From contig CAYTZH010000009.1 in assembly GCA_964442285.1 (NCBI GenBank), positions 65,931-129,930 on the forward strand: a stretch of DNA of 64,000 nucleotides. Reading direction: 5' to 3'. Positions within the stretch are counted from its first letter, which is position 1. Every line of letters starts with the position of its first letter. Both the position numbers and the translations under genes were made by a program. This stretch comes from CAYTZH01 sp964442285. GTDB lineage: Bacteria; Myxococcota_A; UBA9160; JAFDET01. Positions 41,844 through 50,021 of the stretch are shown one piece after another. The notes below the pieces were generated by a model, which saw only the letters and a program-made list of their open reading frames with translations, did no database searches and had not been told where the DNA came from.

Positions 41844-44501
41844 TCAATGGGCCTCCCGCCAGGAGCGGCCCCGGCCGACGTCCACCACCAGGGGGACCCG
41901 CAGGGCATAGACCCCCTGCATCTGCTCGCGAAGGCAGGCCGAGACGGCCTCCACCTCGCTCTCGGGGCTCTCCACCAGGAGCTCGTCGTGGACCTGGAGG
42001 ATCATCCGGGCCGCGAGGCCGGCATCGGCCAGGGCGGGCTCCACGGCCACCATCGCCTTCTTGATCAGGTCGGCCGCCGTGCCCTGGACGACCGTGTTGA
42101 CGGCCATCCGCTCGGCGGCGTTCCGGAGCACCCGGTTGCGGGAGCGGAGGTCCGGGAGATAGCGCCGGCGACCCAGCAGGGTGCGGACGAAGCCCTCCTC
42201 CCGGGCCCGCTCCACGGTCTCGTCCAGGAAGCGCCGGACGCCGCGGTAGCGGGCGAAGTAGGTGTCGATCGTGGCCTGGGCGTCGGCAGTCGCGATGCCG
42301 AGCTGGTTGGCGATGCCGAAGGCCGTGGAGCCGTAGATGATCCCGAAGTTGATGGCCTTGGCGGCGGCCCGCTGCTCCGGGGTCACCGCCTCGGGGTCGG
42401 TGCCCGAGACCTCCGCCGCCGTGCGCCGGTGGATGTCCTCCCCGGAGGCAAAGGCCTCGATCAGGCTCTCGTCCCCCGAGAAGTGGGCGAGGATCCGCAG
42501 CTCCACCTGGGAGTAGTCGGCCGAGACCAGGGCCCGGCCCGGCTCCGCCACGAAGGCCTCCCGGATGCGCACGCCCTCCTCGGTGCGGATGGGGATGTTC
42601 TGGAGGTTGGGATTCGAGCAGGAGAGCCGCCCCGTGGCGGCCCCGGTCTGATGGAAGGTCGGATGGATGCGGCCGCTCTTGGGGCTCACCAGGGGCGGGA
42701 GGGCGTCCACGTAGGTGTTCTTCAGCTTGGCGAGGTGGCGGTGGGCGAGGATCCGCCCCGGCAGCTCGTGGTGGGCGGCGAGCTGCTCCAGGACCTTCTC
42801 GTCGGTCGAGTAGCCCGTCTTGGTCTTGCGGATGACCGGCAGCTTCAGCTTCTCGAAGAGGATGTGCTGGAGCTGCTTGGGGGAGCTCACCAGGAAGGGC
42901 TCGCCGGCGAGGGCGTGGATCTCGCCCTCGATGCGGGAGAGCTCGCTCTCGTACTCCTCGGAGAGCCGGGCCAGGAAGGCCTCGTCGACGCGCACCCCCG
43001 CGGCCTCCATCCGCGCCAGCACGCCGGCCAGGGGCAGCTCGACCTCGTCGAAGAGGGGCAGGAGCCCATCGCCTTCGAGGCGTCCCCGGAGCAGCGGCGC
43101 AAGGGCGTGGAGGGCGCAGACCTCCTCGCCGGCCCAGGCGGCCAGGACCTCGAGGGAGAGCTCCGCGGCGGGGGTCGCCCGGGCCCCCCGGCCGGCGACG
43201 TCCTCCCAGGCGCGCACCTCGCGACCGAGATGCGCGGCCGCGAGGGCCGGGGTGGTGCGCTGGGCGGCCGGATCCGCCAGGAAGGCCGCGATCTCCACGT
43301 CGAAGGCGGGCTCTCCGGGCTCGAGGCCCCAGGCCGCCAGCACCCGCTGCACGTGGTGGGTGTCCCGCGCCTGCCAGGCCACGGCCGCCGGGCCCTGGAG
43401 GAGGGGGCGGAGGGCGGCCAGGCGCTCCTCGGCGGCGAGGTCGCCGTGGGCCAGGGGGACGACCACCGCCTCCTCGTCGCCGAGGGCGAAGGCGATCGCC
43501 GCCGGCGGCGCAGCGACGTCGCCCGGGGCGTCGGCCAGGGCCAGCGTGAGGGGCGCCTTCCGGGCCAGGCGGCTCGGCAGCGCCTCGAGCTCCTCGAGCG
43601 AGGTCGCCAGGGTCACCCGCACGTCGGTCGGCGCGGGCCGGGCCGGCGCGGCCCCGCCGTCCTCCTCGAGGCTCGCCAGCAGACGCGTGAAGTCGAGACG
43701 CGTGAAGAGCTCCCGCAGGGCCTCGCGGTCGGGCTCCCGGACGGCCAGGGCGTCGAGCGCCAGGGGCAGGTCCACGTCGCTGCGCAGGGTGGCGAGCTGC
43801 CGGGAGAGCCGCGCCTCGTCGGCCTGGGACTGGAGCGCCTCCCGGGCCCGCTTGGCCTTCACGTCGGCGGCGTGGGCGAGCAGGTTCTCGAGGTCGCCCC
43901 ACTCGGTGATCAGCTTGGCGGCGCCCTTCTCGCCGATGCCCTTCACGCCGGGGATGTTGTCGCTCGGGTCCCCGACCAGCGCGCGGACGTCGAGCACCCG
44001 ATCCGGGGGAACCCCGAAGCGCTCCTCCACCTCGGCGGGCCCGTAGCGGCGATCCTTCATGGTGTCGAGGAGCTGCACCCGGTCGGACACCAGCTGCATG
44101 AGGTCCTTGTCCGTCGAGACCACCGCGATCTCCAGCGCGTCGGGCGCCCTCCGGACCAGGGTGGCGATCACGTCGTCGGCCTCGACCCCGGGCACCTGGA
44201 GCACCGGGATCCGGTAGGCATCGACCACCTCGCGCACCAGCGGCAGCTGGGCGGAGAGGTCCTCCGGCTGGGCGTCGCGATGGGCCTTGTAGTCGGCGTA
44301 GACCTCCTGGCGGAAGGTCTTGCCCGGCGCGTCGAGGACGACGACCAGGTAGTCCGGAGACTCCTCCCGCCGCACCTTGTTCAACATGTTCACGAAGCCG
44401 AGGACGGCGTTCGTCGGCAGGCCCGCCGCGCTGCGCAGGGGTGGCAGGGCGAAGAACGCCCGGTAGAGCGTGTTCGCGGCGTCGATCACCACGAGGCGCA
44501 T
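41844..44501 (-). CDS. polA: DNA polymerase I
   Basis: 885 residues. The N-terminal 5'-3' exonuclease (to about 290) keeps LVVIDAANTLYRAFFA, the ADDVIATL segment and the helix-hairpin-helix GDPSDNIPGVKGIGEK. The middle domain lacks the proofreading carboxylates (LTLALADAPGD where DxE is expected; QARDTHHVQ for the KYD motif). The polymerase has NPNLQNIPIR, ADYSQVELRILAHF, RRAAAK..NFGIIYG-type helix O region and QVHDELLVE. Functions in repair and Okazaki-fragment maturation. Confidence 0.95.
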   Translation of the reverse strand: MRLVVIDAANTLYRAFFALPPLRSAAGLPTNAVLGFVNMLNKVRREESPDYLVVVLDAPGKTFRQEVYADYKAHRDAQPEDLSAQLPLVREVVDAYRIPVLQVPGVEADDVIATLVRRAPDALEIAVVSTDKDLMQLVSDRVQLLDTMKDRRYGPAEVEERFGVPPDRVLDVRALVGDPSDNIPGVKGIGEKGAAKLITEWGDLENLLAHAADVKAKRAREALQSQADEARLSRQLATLRSDVDLPLALDALAVREPDREALRELFTRLDFTRLLASLEEDGGAAPARPAPTDVRVTLATSLEELEALPSRLARKAPLTLALADAPGDVAAPPAAIAFALGDEEAVVVPLAHGDLAAEERLAALRPLLQGPAAVAWQARDTHHVQRVLAAWGLEPGEPAFDVEIAAFLADPAAQRTTPALAAAHLGREVRAWEDVAGRGARATPAAELSLEVLAAWAGEEVCALHALAPLLRGRLEGDGLLPLFDEVELPLAGVLARMEAAGVRVDEAFLARLSEEYESELSRIEGEIHALAGEPFLVSSPKQLQHILFEKLKLPVIRKTKTGYSTDEKVLEQLAAHHELPGRILAHRHLAKLKNTYVDALPPLVSPKSGRIHPTFHQTGAATGRLSCSNPNLQNIPIRTEEGVRIREAFVAEPGRALVSADYSQVELRILAHFSGDESLIEAFASGEDIHRRTAAEVSGTDPEAVTPEQRAAAKAINFGIIYGSTAFGIANQLGIATADAQATIDTYFARYRGVRRFLDETVERAREEGFVRTLLGRRRYLPDLRSRNRVLRNAAERMAVNTVVQGTAADLIKKAMVAVEPALADAGLAARMILQVHDELLVESPESEVEAVSACLREQMQGVYALRVPLVVDVGRGRSWREAH

Positions 44502-44565
44502 GCGCTGGCGAGCCTAGCACGGGCCGAACGCAGCAGAGGGCGGGGCCCTGGGGTAGGGTGGTTGG

Positions 44566-44865
44566 GTGTCCGGCTCCGGGACGACGCCCGCCTTCCGGCC
44601 CCGATTCACCCTCGGGATCGCCTGGTTCTTCGCCTTCCTGCTGCTCTATCTGTTCCTGATGGCGCTGCCCGCCCTGATGGCCGGCGCGCGGGAGCTGCCG
44701 CCGGGCGAGACGCTCACCGAGGAGCAGCGGGAGGAGGCAGGCGAGCGCACCCGCGAGGCCCTGCGCGGACGCGTGCCCTACGCGGTCCTGGCGTCGTTGG
44801 TGACGGTGGGTCTGGGTGCCTGGACGGGCCGGCTTCCCGGCTACGGCGATCGCGGGCGTCGCTAG
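44566..44865 (+). CDS. Small two-span membrane protein, unknown
   Basis: 99 residues. Hydrophobic segments near 17-40 (GIAWFFAFLLLYLFLMALP) and 72-88, with a charged GETLTEEQREEAGERTRE helix between. GTG start with a GGGTGG-like site. No family recognised. Shares its stop with acpP across a single CTAG. Confidence 0.6.
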   Translation: MSGSGTTPAFRPRFTLGIAWFFAFLLLYLFLMALPALMAGARELPPGETLTEEQREEAGERTREALRGRVPYAVLASLVTVGLGAWTGRLPGYGDRGRR

Positions 44866-45101
44866 GCGGCCACTCTTCCGGCGACGTAGGACTGCACGTC
44901 GCCGATGGTGCGGATGTTCTCCACGTCCTCGTCGGGGACCTCGATGTCGAAGGCCTCCTCGAGCGCCATCACCAGCTCCACCACGTCGAGGGAGTCGGCG
45001 CCGAGATCGTCGAGGATGCTCGCCTCGGGCGTGATCTGGGTGACGTCCACACCGAGCTGGCTGGCGACGATCTCCGCGATCTGGCTCTGCAGCTGACTCA
45101 T
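44862..45101 (-). CDS. acpP: Acyl carrier protein
   Basis: 79 residues. The phosphopantetheine serine lies in LGADSLDVVELVMALEE; acidic helix II and the ending YVAGRVAA are typical. GGGGGAA precedes ATG 45101. It carries acyl chains as thioesters in fatty-acid synthesis. It stands alone, away from a fab cluster, and next to a TetR gene, so it may serve a specialised lipid pathway. Confidence 0.93.
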   Translation of the reverse strand: MSQLQSQIAEIVASQLGVDVTQITPEASILDDLGADSLDVVELVMALEEAFDIEVPDEDVENIRTIGDVQSYVAGRVAA

Positions 45102-45178
45102 CGTTCCCCCCTGGCACCGTACCGATCCACTGCAACTGCGCTCACGTGGACCCGTGGATGAAGAATCCATGAAAAAAA

Positions 45179-45191
45179 TGACTAACAGTCA
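45179..45191. promoter_or_regulatory. TetR-type palindromic operator upstream of acpP
   Basis: TGACT-AAC-AGTCA is a perfect 5+3+5 palindrome between the tetR stop (45231) and the acpP start (45101). The adjacent A/T-rich run (45172-45178) would suit a promoter. Likely bound by the neighbouring TetR protein; inference. Confidence 0.55.
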
Positions 45192-45230
45192 GAATTGACG
45201 CCGGAAGCTTTCCGGATCCCGCCGCCGGTG

Positions 45231-45902
45231 TCAATGGCCGCTCCCGGGACGGACGGCGAGACCCCGCAGCAGCGTCTCGACCGCATCGTCGAAGATCCGC
45301 TCGAGTCGGACCCGCCGCAGGCGCCGCCGGGCGGGCACATGCTCGGTGGCGATCAGGCCGTTGGCCACGGTCCAGAGGATGTTCGCGGTCTCCCAGGCAT
45401 CGCACTCCCGGAAGTGGCCCGCCTCCACGCCCGCCTCGATGGCGTCGGCGAGGATGTTCAGGCACTCCTCCCAGAGGCGGGTCACCTGCTCCTCGGCGCT
45501 CGGCGGCAGATCGCCGATCAGGGCCTGGTTCTCCACGGCCCAGAAGATCTGGAAGTACTCGGGGTTCGACGTCCAGTGCTGGAAGTAGAAGCGCTTGATC
45601 CGGCGGATCTGCTCGGACGGGTCGGCGGCGTCGGACCGCGCGCGACGCATCTTCTCCGCGAACAGCTCGCCGTTGTGGGCCAGCACGGCGACGTAGAGAT
45701 CGGCCTTGCTCTCGAAGTAGCGGTAGAGCGTGCCCTTGGCGACGCCCGCCTGCTGCGCGACCTCGTCCAGGTTGGCGTCGACGAACCCGTCCCGGAAGAA
45801 GACCTCGCGGGCCGTCTCGAGGATGCGTCGCCGGTGGAGCGCCTTCTTCTGCTCCCGCCGGGAGCGGCCGAGGCCCTCGGCGTCGTCGCGCTCCGTGCTC
45901 AC
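45231..45902 (-). CDS. TetR-family transcriptional regulator
   Basis: 223 residues. HTH near residues 20-65: RRRILETAREVFFRDGF, LDEVAQQAGVAKGTLYRYF, ESKADLY. The ligand domain has the C-terminal TetR_C pattern WTVANGLIATEH. GTG 45902 overlaps the stop of the carbonic-anhydrase gene (GTGA). It probably binds the TGACT palindrome before acpP and senses an acyl or hydrophobic ligand. Confidence 0.9.
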   Translation of the reverse strand: MSTERDDAEGLGRSRREQKKALHRRRILETAREVFFRDGFVDANLDEVAQQAGVAKGTLYRYFESKADLYVAVLAHNGELFAEKMRRARSDAADPSEQIRRIKRFYFQHWTSNPEYFQIFWAVENQALIGDLPPSAEEQVTRLWEECLNILADAIEAGVEAGHFRECDAWETANILWTVANGLIATEHVPARRRLRRVRLERIFDDAVETLLRGLAVRPGSGH

Positions 45903-46471
45903 CGCCGTGCGCCCTGCCCGATGCCGGCCCCGGCGTAGCGGCGGGCTTCGTCCACGTAGCTCCTCGTGCGCTGGCGCTGCAGAGCCAGCTCTTCTGCACC
46001 GAGGGTCCGTGCCGGCCGGGCCGGCGTCCCCCGGACGAGCGTGCGCGGGGGCACCCGGGTGCCGGGCGCGACCACCGCCCCCGCCGCCACCCAGGCCTCC
46101 TCCCCCACCTCGACGCCATCGAGCAGGATGGCGCCGATTCCCACCAGGGCACCGTCCTCGACCCGACAGCCGTGGACGGTCGCCCGGTGCCCCACGGTCA
46201 CCTCGGCGCCGATCTCGCAGGGGAAGCGATCCCGGGTCACGTGGACCACGCACTGATCCTGCAGATTGGTGCCGGCGCCGATGCGGATGCGGTGCACGTC
46301 ACCGCGCACCACGGAGCCGAACCAGACGCTCGCGTCGGGGCCCACCTCGACGTCGCCGATCACGACGGCGCCCGGCGCCACCCAGGCCGCCGGGTGGATG
46401 CGGGGCAGGCACTCGCGATAGGGCAGGACGAGCGCGCGGCCCCGGTCGTTCCCGCTATCCGACGGCGTCAC
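45899..46471 (-). CDS. Gamma-class carbonic anhydrase / YrdA-like hexapeptide protein
   Basis: 190 residues with left-handed beta-helix hexapeptide repeats. Metal histidines appear in CVVHVT, VGHRATVHG. Members interconvert CO2 and bicarbonate or are catalytically silent. Its start overlaps cysK by 17 bases; cysK-linked gamma-CA genes recall serine acetyltransferase-like folds, but the His ligands favour gamma-CA. Confidence 0.85.
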   Translation of the reverse strand: MTPSDSGNDRGRALVLPYRECLPRIHPAAWVAPGAVVIGDVEVGPDASVWFGSVVRGDVHRIRIGAGTNLQDQCVVHVTRDRFPCEIGAEVTVGHRATVHGCRVEDGALVGIGAILLDGVEVGEEAWVAAGAVVAPGTRVPPRTLVRGTPARPARTLGAEELALQRQRTRSYVDEARRYAGAGIGQGARR

Positions 46472-47411
46472 TGCCCTCGTAGCGGTACGGCGCGAAGAGG
46501 TCCGTGTTGAGGTAGCGCTCGCCGAAGCTGGGGATGATCACCACCACCAGCTTGCCCTCGTTCTCGGGGCGGCGCGCGTACTCGAGGGCGGCGTGGACGT
46601 TCGCGCCGGACGAGATCCCGCAGAGCAGGCCCTCCTCCTTGGCGAGCCGCCGCGCCATGTCGAAGGCCTGCTCGTTGCTCACCGTGAGGACCTGGTCGAC
46701 CCGCTCGGTGTCGAGCACGTTCGGAACGAAGCCCGCGCCGATCCCCTGGATCTTGTGGGGCCCCGGCGCTCCCCCGGACAGCACCGGCGCCGCCTCCGGC
46801 TCCACCGCCACGACCTGGAAGCCCGGCTTCCGCTCCTTGATCACCTGGGCCACGCCGGTGATCGTGCCCCCGGTGCCCACGCCCGCGACGATGGCGTCGA
46901 CCTTGCCGTCCGTGTCGGCCCAGATCTCCTCGGCCGTGGTCCTGCGGTGGACCTCGGGATTGGCCGGATTGTCGAACTGCTGGAGCATGAAGGCGTTGGG
47001 GATGTCGTTCAGGAGCTCGTCGGCCTTGGTGAGGGCGCCGCGCATGCCCTTCGGCCCCTCGGTCAGGACGAGCTTCGCGCCGAGCGCCCGCAGGACCACG
47101 CGGCGCTCCACGCTCATGGTCTCGGGCATGATCAGCACGCACTCGTAGCCCTTCACGGCTGCGACGAAGGCCAGCGCGATGCCGGTGTTGCCGCTCGTGG
47201 GCTCCACCAGCACGGTCTTGCCCGGCTGGATCTTGCCCTCGCGCTCGGCGGCCTCGATCATCGCGAGGCCGATCCGGTCCTTCACGCTGTTGAGGGGATT
47301 CTGGCTCTCGAGCTTGGCCACCACCTCGGCGCCGACCCCGCGCGAGACGCGGTTCAGCCGCACGAGGGGCGTGCGCCCGATCAGCTCGGTGATGCTCTGG
47401 GCAATGTTCAC
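46455..47411 (-). CDS. cysK: Cysteine synthase A (O-acetylserine sulfhydrylase)
   Basis: 318 residues. PLP-lysine in SQNPLNSVKDRIG, PTSGNTGIALA, the phosphate loop GVGTGGTITGVA and GISSGAN. It makes cysteine from O-acetylserine and sulfide. GTG 47411 follows GAGGAGG. The length matches CysK (about 320). First gene of a unit with gamma-CA and tetR. Confidence 0.95.
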   Translation of the reverse strand: MNIAQSITELIGRTPLVRLNRVSRGVGAEVVAKLESQNPLNSVKDRIGLAMIEAAEREGKIQPGKTVLVEPTSGNTGIALAFVAAVKGYECVLIMPETMSVERRVVLRALGAKLVLTEGPKGMRGALTKADELLNDIPNAFMLQQFDNPANPEVHRRTTAEEIWADTDGKVDAIVAGVGTGGTITGVAQVIKERKPGFQVVAVEPEAAPVLSGGAPGPHKIQGIGAGFVPNVLDTERVDQVLTVSNEQAFDMARRLAKEEGLLCGISSGANVHAALEYARRPENEGKLVVVIIPSFGERYLNTDLFAPYRYEGSDAVG

Positions 47412-47473
47412 GAGGGTCCTCCTCGGGCGCTGCAGGCGCGGAATTCCGAGTCTACACCGCGCGCCCTGCGCGG

Positions 47474-48469
47474 TCATCCGAGGAGCAGGCCGGCCGCCTC
47501 GAGCCAGGCTCCGGCGCAGACCGTGGCGAAGCTGCCGGCGGGGAGCTCGAAGCGGAGCCGCACGGCGGCGTCGACCCGCTCGACGCGGCAGCCCCGGGGC
47601 AGGACGCGCAGCGGGCGGCGGGCGCCGCGCAGTCGCAGTCCGCGCGGCGGGCTCAGGGCGTCGGGATCGACGCCGAGCGAGGCGAGCGCGCGGCGCTCGC
47701 GCGCGCCCGGGGCGCCGTCCGCGGCCAGCATGCGCGTGCCGAACATCGGACCGGTGGGCGAGATCTCGCCCGCGTCGGCGCGCGGCTGCTCGCGACCGGG
47801 GTCGTCGACCCGGAAGCAGGCGCCGCTCTCGTGCAGCCAGGCCACGTCGCCCGCCTCGAGTCGGGAGAGCGGTCGCGGCCGGGTCGCGAGCACCGCGTTG
47901 AACCCCGCCGCCTGCAGCGCCGAGAGCAGGAAGCGCGCCCGGCGCCGGTCGCGCCCCGGGGCCGCCCCCCTCAGCAGCGCCAGGCCTCGCTCGGCGTTGT
48001 CCCCGTCGCGACCGAAGCGCTGGGCCCCGAAGGCGTTGGGGACGCCCTCGCGGAGGACGTCCCCGGCCGCGTCGCCCAGGCGGGCCGGGGCGTCGTCGGC
48101 GAGGCCGTGCAGGGTGAGCGCAAAGCGGTTCCCCCGGAGCTGGCCCGTGCGGAGCTTGTGGGGGTGAGGCACGGCGGCCAGCACCCGCGCCCCGGGAAGC
48201 GCCAGGGAGAGGGCGCGCTCCGGTGCCAGCCCCGGCACCGAGAGCCACTGGCGCGCGAGGGCGTAGCGGTCCTTGCGTCCCGCGTAGCCGATCTCGCGCG
48301 GGGCCACGCCCGCCGCGGCCGCCAGGTCGCGGGCGACCTCCTCGGTGGTCCGCAGCCGCTTCTCGACCTCCACGAAGGTGTGTTCGCCCGCACCCGAAGG
48401 CGCGTAGAGCGGGATCTCCTCCACGCAGAAGTCCTCGGGCTCGCGCAGGAGCGGGGTGAGGTCGATCAG
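47474..48469 (-). CDS. truD: tRNA pseudouridine(13) synthase TruD
   Basis: 331 residues if started at CTG 48469. The family N-terminus (REPEDFCVEEIPLY) lies upstream of the first conventional start (GTG 48424), which would cut the PEDF segment. The CTG overlaps the plsC stop as CTGA. Catalytic Asp is in GYAGRKDRYALA (near residue 66); NAFGAQRFGRDG is the second family block. It isomerises U13 in tRNA-Glu. Confidence 0.88.
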   Translation of the reverse strand: MIDLTPLLREPEDFCVEEIPLYAPSGAGEHTFVEVEKRLRTTEEVARDLAAAAGVAPREIGYAGRKDRYALARQWLSVPGLAPERALSLALPGARVLAAVPHPHKLRTGQLRGNRFALTLHGLADDAPARLGDAAGDVLREGVPNAFGAQRFGRDGDNAERGLALLRGAAPGRDRRRARFLLSALQAAGFNAVLATRPRPLSRLEAGDVAWLHESGACFRVDDPGREQPRADAGEISPTGPMFGTRMLAADGAPGARERRALASLGVDPDALSPPRGLRLRGARRPLRVLPRGCRVERVDAAVRLRFELPAGSFATVCAGAWLEAAGLLLG

Positions 48470-49209
48470 CGGCTCGCGAGCTCCCGGGCGCGCTCGATCT
48501 GCTCGGAGACCGCCCCGCGCAGACGCTCGGTGAGGGGGCCCCGGGCGTCGAGGTCGAGCCCGTCCACCCGGATGGGCTCGCCGATCGAGACGCCGATGGT
48601 GCCGGGCCCCTTCACCTCGTAGCCGGGCGGAAGGATCTCGTGAGCCCCGTGGACCCCGATGGGCACCAGCGGCAGCCCGGAGCGCAGGGCGAAGACGGCC
48701 GCGCCGCGCTTGAAGGCGCCGAGGGGACCGGGCCCGCTGCGGGTCCCCTCGGCGAAGAACAGCACCGAGAGCTGCCGCAGGAGATCGCGCTGGGCCTCGT
48801 CGAGACGGGAGAGGTCCTTCTGGGTGTCGCTGCGGGTGACGAAGACGTTGCCCGTGGCGCGCAGGGCCTGCCCGAACATCGGGATCCGCCCCAGCTGCTC
48901 CTTCGCCACGAAGCGGGTGGGATGGCGCTCCAGGGAGGAGAGGATCGCGAGCGCGTCCAGGTGGCTCATGTGGTTCGCCACGAAGACGAAGCGCTGCCCC
49001 TCGTCCAGGTGGGCGTCGCCGTTGGTGTTCACCCGCGCGCCGAAGCCCAGCAGGGCCACCTGGGAGAACCCCCGGTAGATCCAGTTGACCCAGGGATGCG
49101 CGGGTCCGAGCACGGCGCCGGCGGCGATGGCGGGCGGCCCGAGCACCAGGGTCTCCGCGGAGACGGTCCAGGCGGCGACGGCGCTGCGCACCAGCCGCTC
49201 CGGGTTCAA
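48466..49209 (-). CDS. plsC: 1-acyl-glycerol-3-phosphate acyltransferase
   Basis: 247 residues. HX4D in ANHMSHLDAL (near 85), FVAKEQLGRIP, the FFAEGTRSGPG block and VPIGVHGAHEILPPG. It adds the second acyl chain of phosphatidic acid at the membrane. TTG 49209 overlaps the rnhB stop (TTGA). Cotranscribed with lpxD-rnhB. Confidence 0.92.
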   Translation of the reverse strand: MNPERLVRSAVAAWTVSAETLVLGPPAIAAGAVLGPAHPWVNWIYRGFSQVALLGFGARVNTNGDAHLDEGQRFVFVANHMSHLDALAILSSLERHPTRFVAKEQLGRIPMFGQALRATGNVFVTRSDTQKDLSRLDEAQRDLLRQLSVLFFAEGTRSGPGPLGAFKRGAAVFALRSGLPLVPIGVHGAHEILPPGYEVKGPGTIGVSIGEPIRVDGLDLDARGPLTERLRGAVSEQIERARELASR

Positions 49210-50021
49210 AACAGCACTCCCTGGGCCACGGGCGCGAACGAGCGGCGATGGATGGGGCTGGGGCCGAGACGCTCGAGGGCCGCCAGGTGCTCCCGCGTGG
49301 GATAGCCCTTGTGGCGCGCGAAGCCGTAGCCCGGGTGCTCGGCGTCCAGGCGGCCCATCAGGGCGTCGCGGTGCACCTTGGCCACCACCGACGCCGCGGC
49401 GATGGCGGCCTCCGCCGCGTCGCCCCCGACGATGGGCGTCTGGGGCGCGCGGATCCCGGGAATCGTGCGGGCGTCCACGAGCACATGATCGGGCCGCTGC
49501 CCGAGGGCGGCCACCGCCCGCCGCATGGCCTCGAGCCCCGCGCGGTAGATGTTGAGGCGGTCGATCTCGCCCGGCGCCACCTCGGCCACGGCGAGGTCCC
49601 ACGCCTGCGCGCGGATCGCCGCCGCCAGGGACTCGCGCGCGTCGCGGTCGAGGCGCTTGGAGTCGTCCAGGCCCGGAAGCCGGGGCCGCGACGGCAGGAC
49701 CACCGCCGCCGCGACCACGGGCCCCGCCAGCGGCCCCATGCCCACCTCGTCGACGCCGGCCACGCGCCGGGCCCCCGCCGCCTGGAGGCGCCGCATCCGG
49801 GCGTAGAGGCGATCGAGCCGACGCCGCTCTTCGGCGGCCCGCTGCGCCCGCCGGCGGCACCCGAGCGCCAGGGCGCGGGCGCCGGCCCGGGCGTCGCCGT
49901 CGAGGGCCTCCGCGAGCCGCTCGAGGCTGCGCGCGTCGCGGGTGCGGCGGATGCGCTCCCGGAGCTCGGCCAGCGGTCGCTCCCGGAGCTCGGCCAGCGA
50001 TCGCGCCCGGAGGTCCCTCAC
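49206..50021 (-). CDS. rnhB: Ribonuclease HII
   Basis: 271 residues. Catalytic DE in GVDEVGMGPLAGPV, DDSKRLD, VLVDARTIPG and AASVVAKVHRDALM. It removes RNA from RNA:DNA hybrids. Two odd points: GMG replaces the usual GRG of the junction-recognition loop, and an 85-residue Arg-rich N-terminal extension begins with duplicated LAELRER blocks. GTG 50021 overlaps the lpxD stop. Confidence 0.9.
   Translation of the reverse strand: MRDLRARSLAELRERPLAELRERIRRTRDARSLERLAEALDGDARAGARALALGCRRRAQRAAEERRRLDRLYARMRRLQAAGARRVAGVDEVGMGPLAGPVVAAAVVLPSRPRLPGLDDSKRLDRDARESLAAAIRAQAWDLAVAEVAPGEIDRLNIYRAGLEAMRRAVAALGQRPDHVLVDARTIPGIRAPQTPIVGGDAAEAAIAAASVVAKVHRDALMGRLDAEHPGYGFARHKGYPTREHLAALERLGPSPIHRRSFAPVAQGVLF
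49961..50008 (-). repeat. 24-bp tandem duplication at the rnhB 5' end
   Basis: 49961-49984 and 49985-50008; encodes LAELRER-type eight-residue units twice. Confidence 0.85.

Noticed and set aside
48424..48426. GTG 48424 as the truD start
   Set aside because: It would remove the conserved PEDF segment at the N-terminus, so CTG 48469 is preferred.
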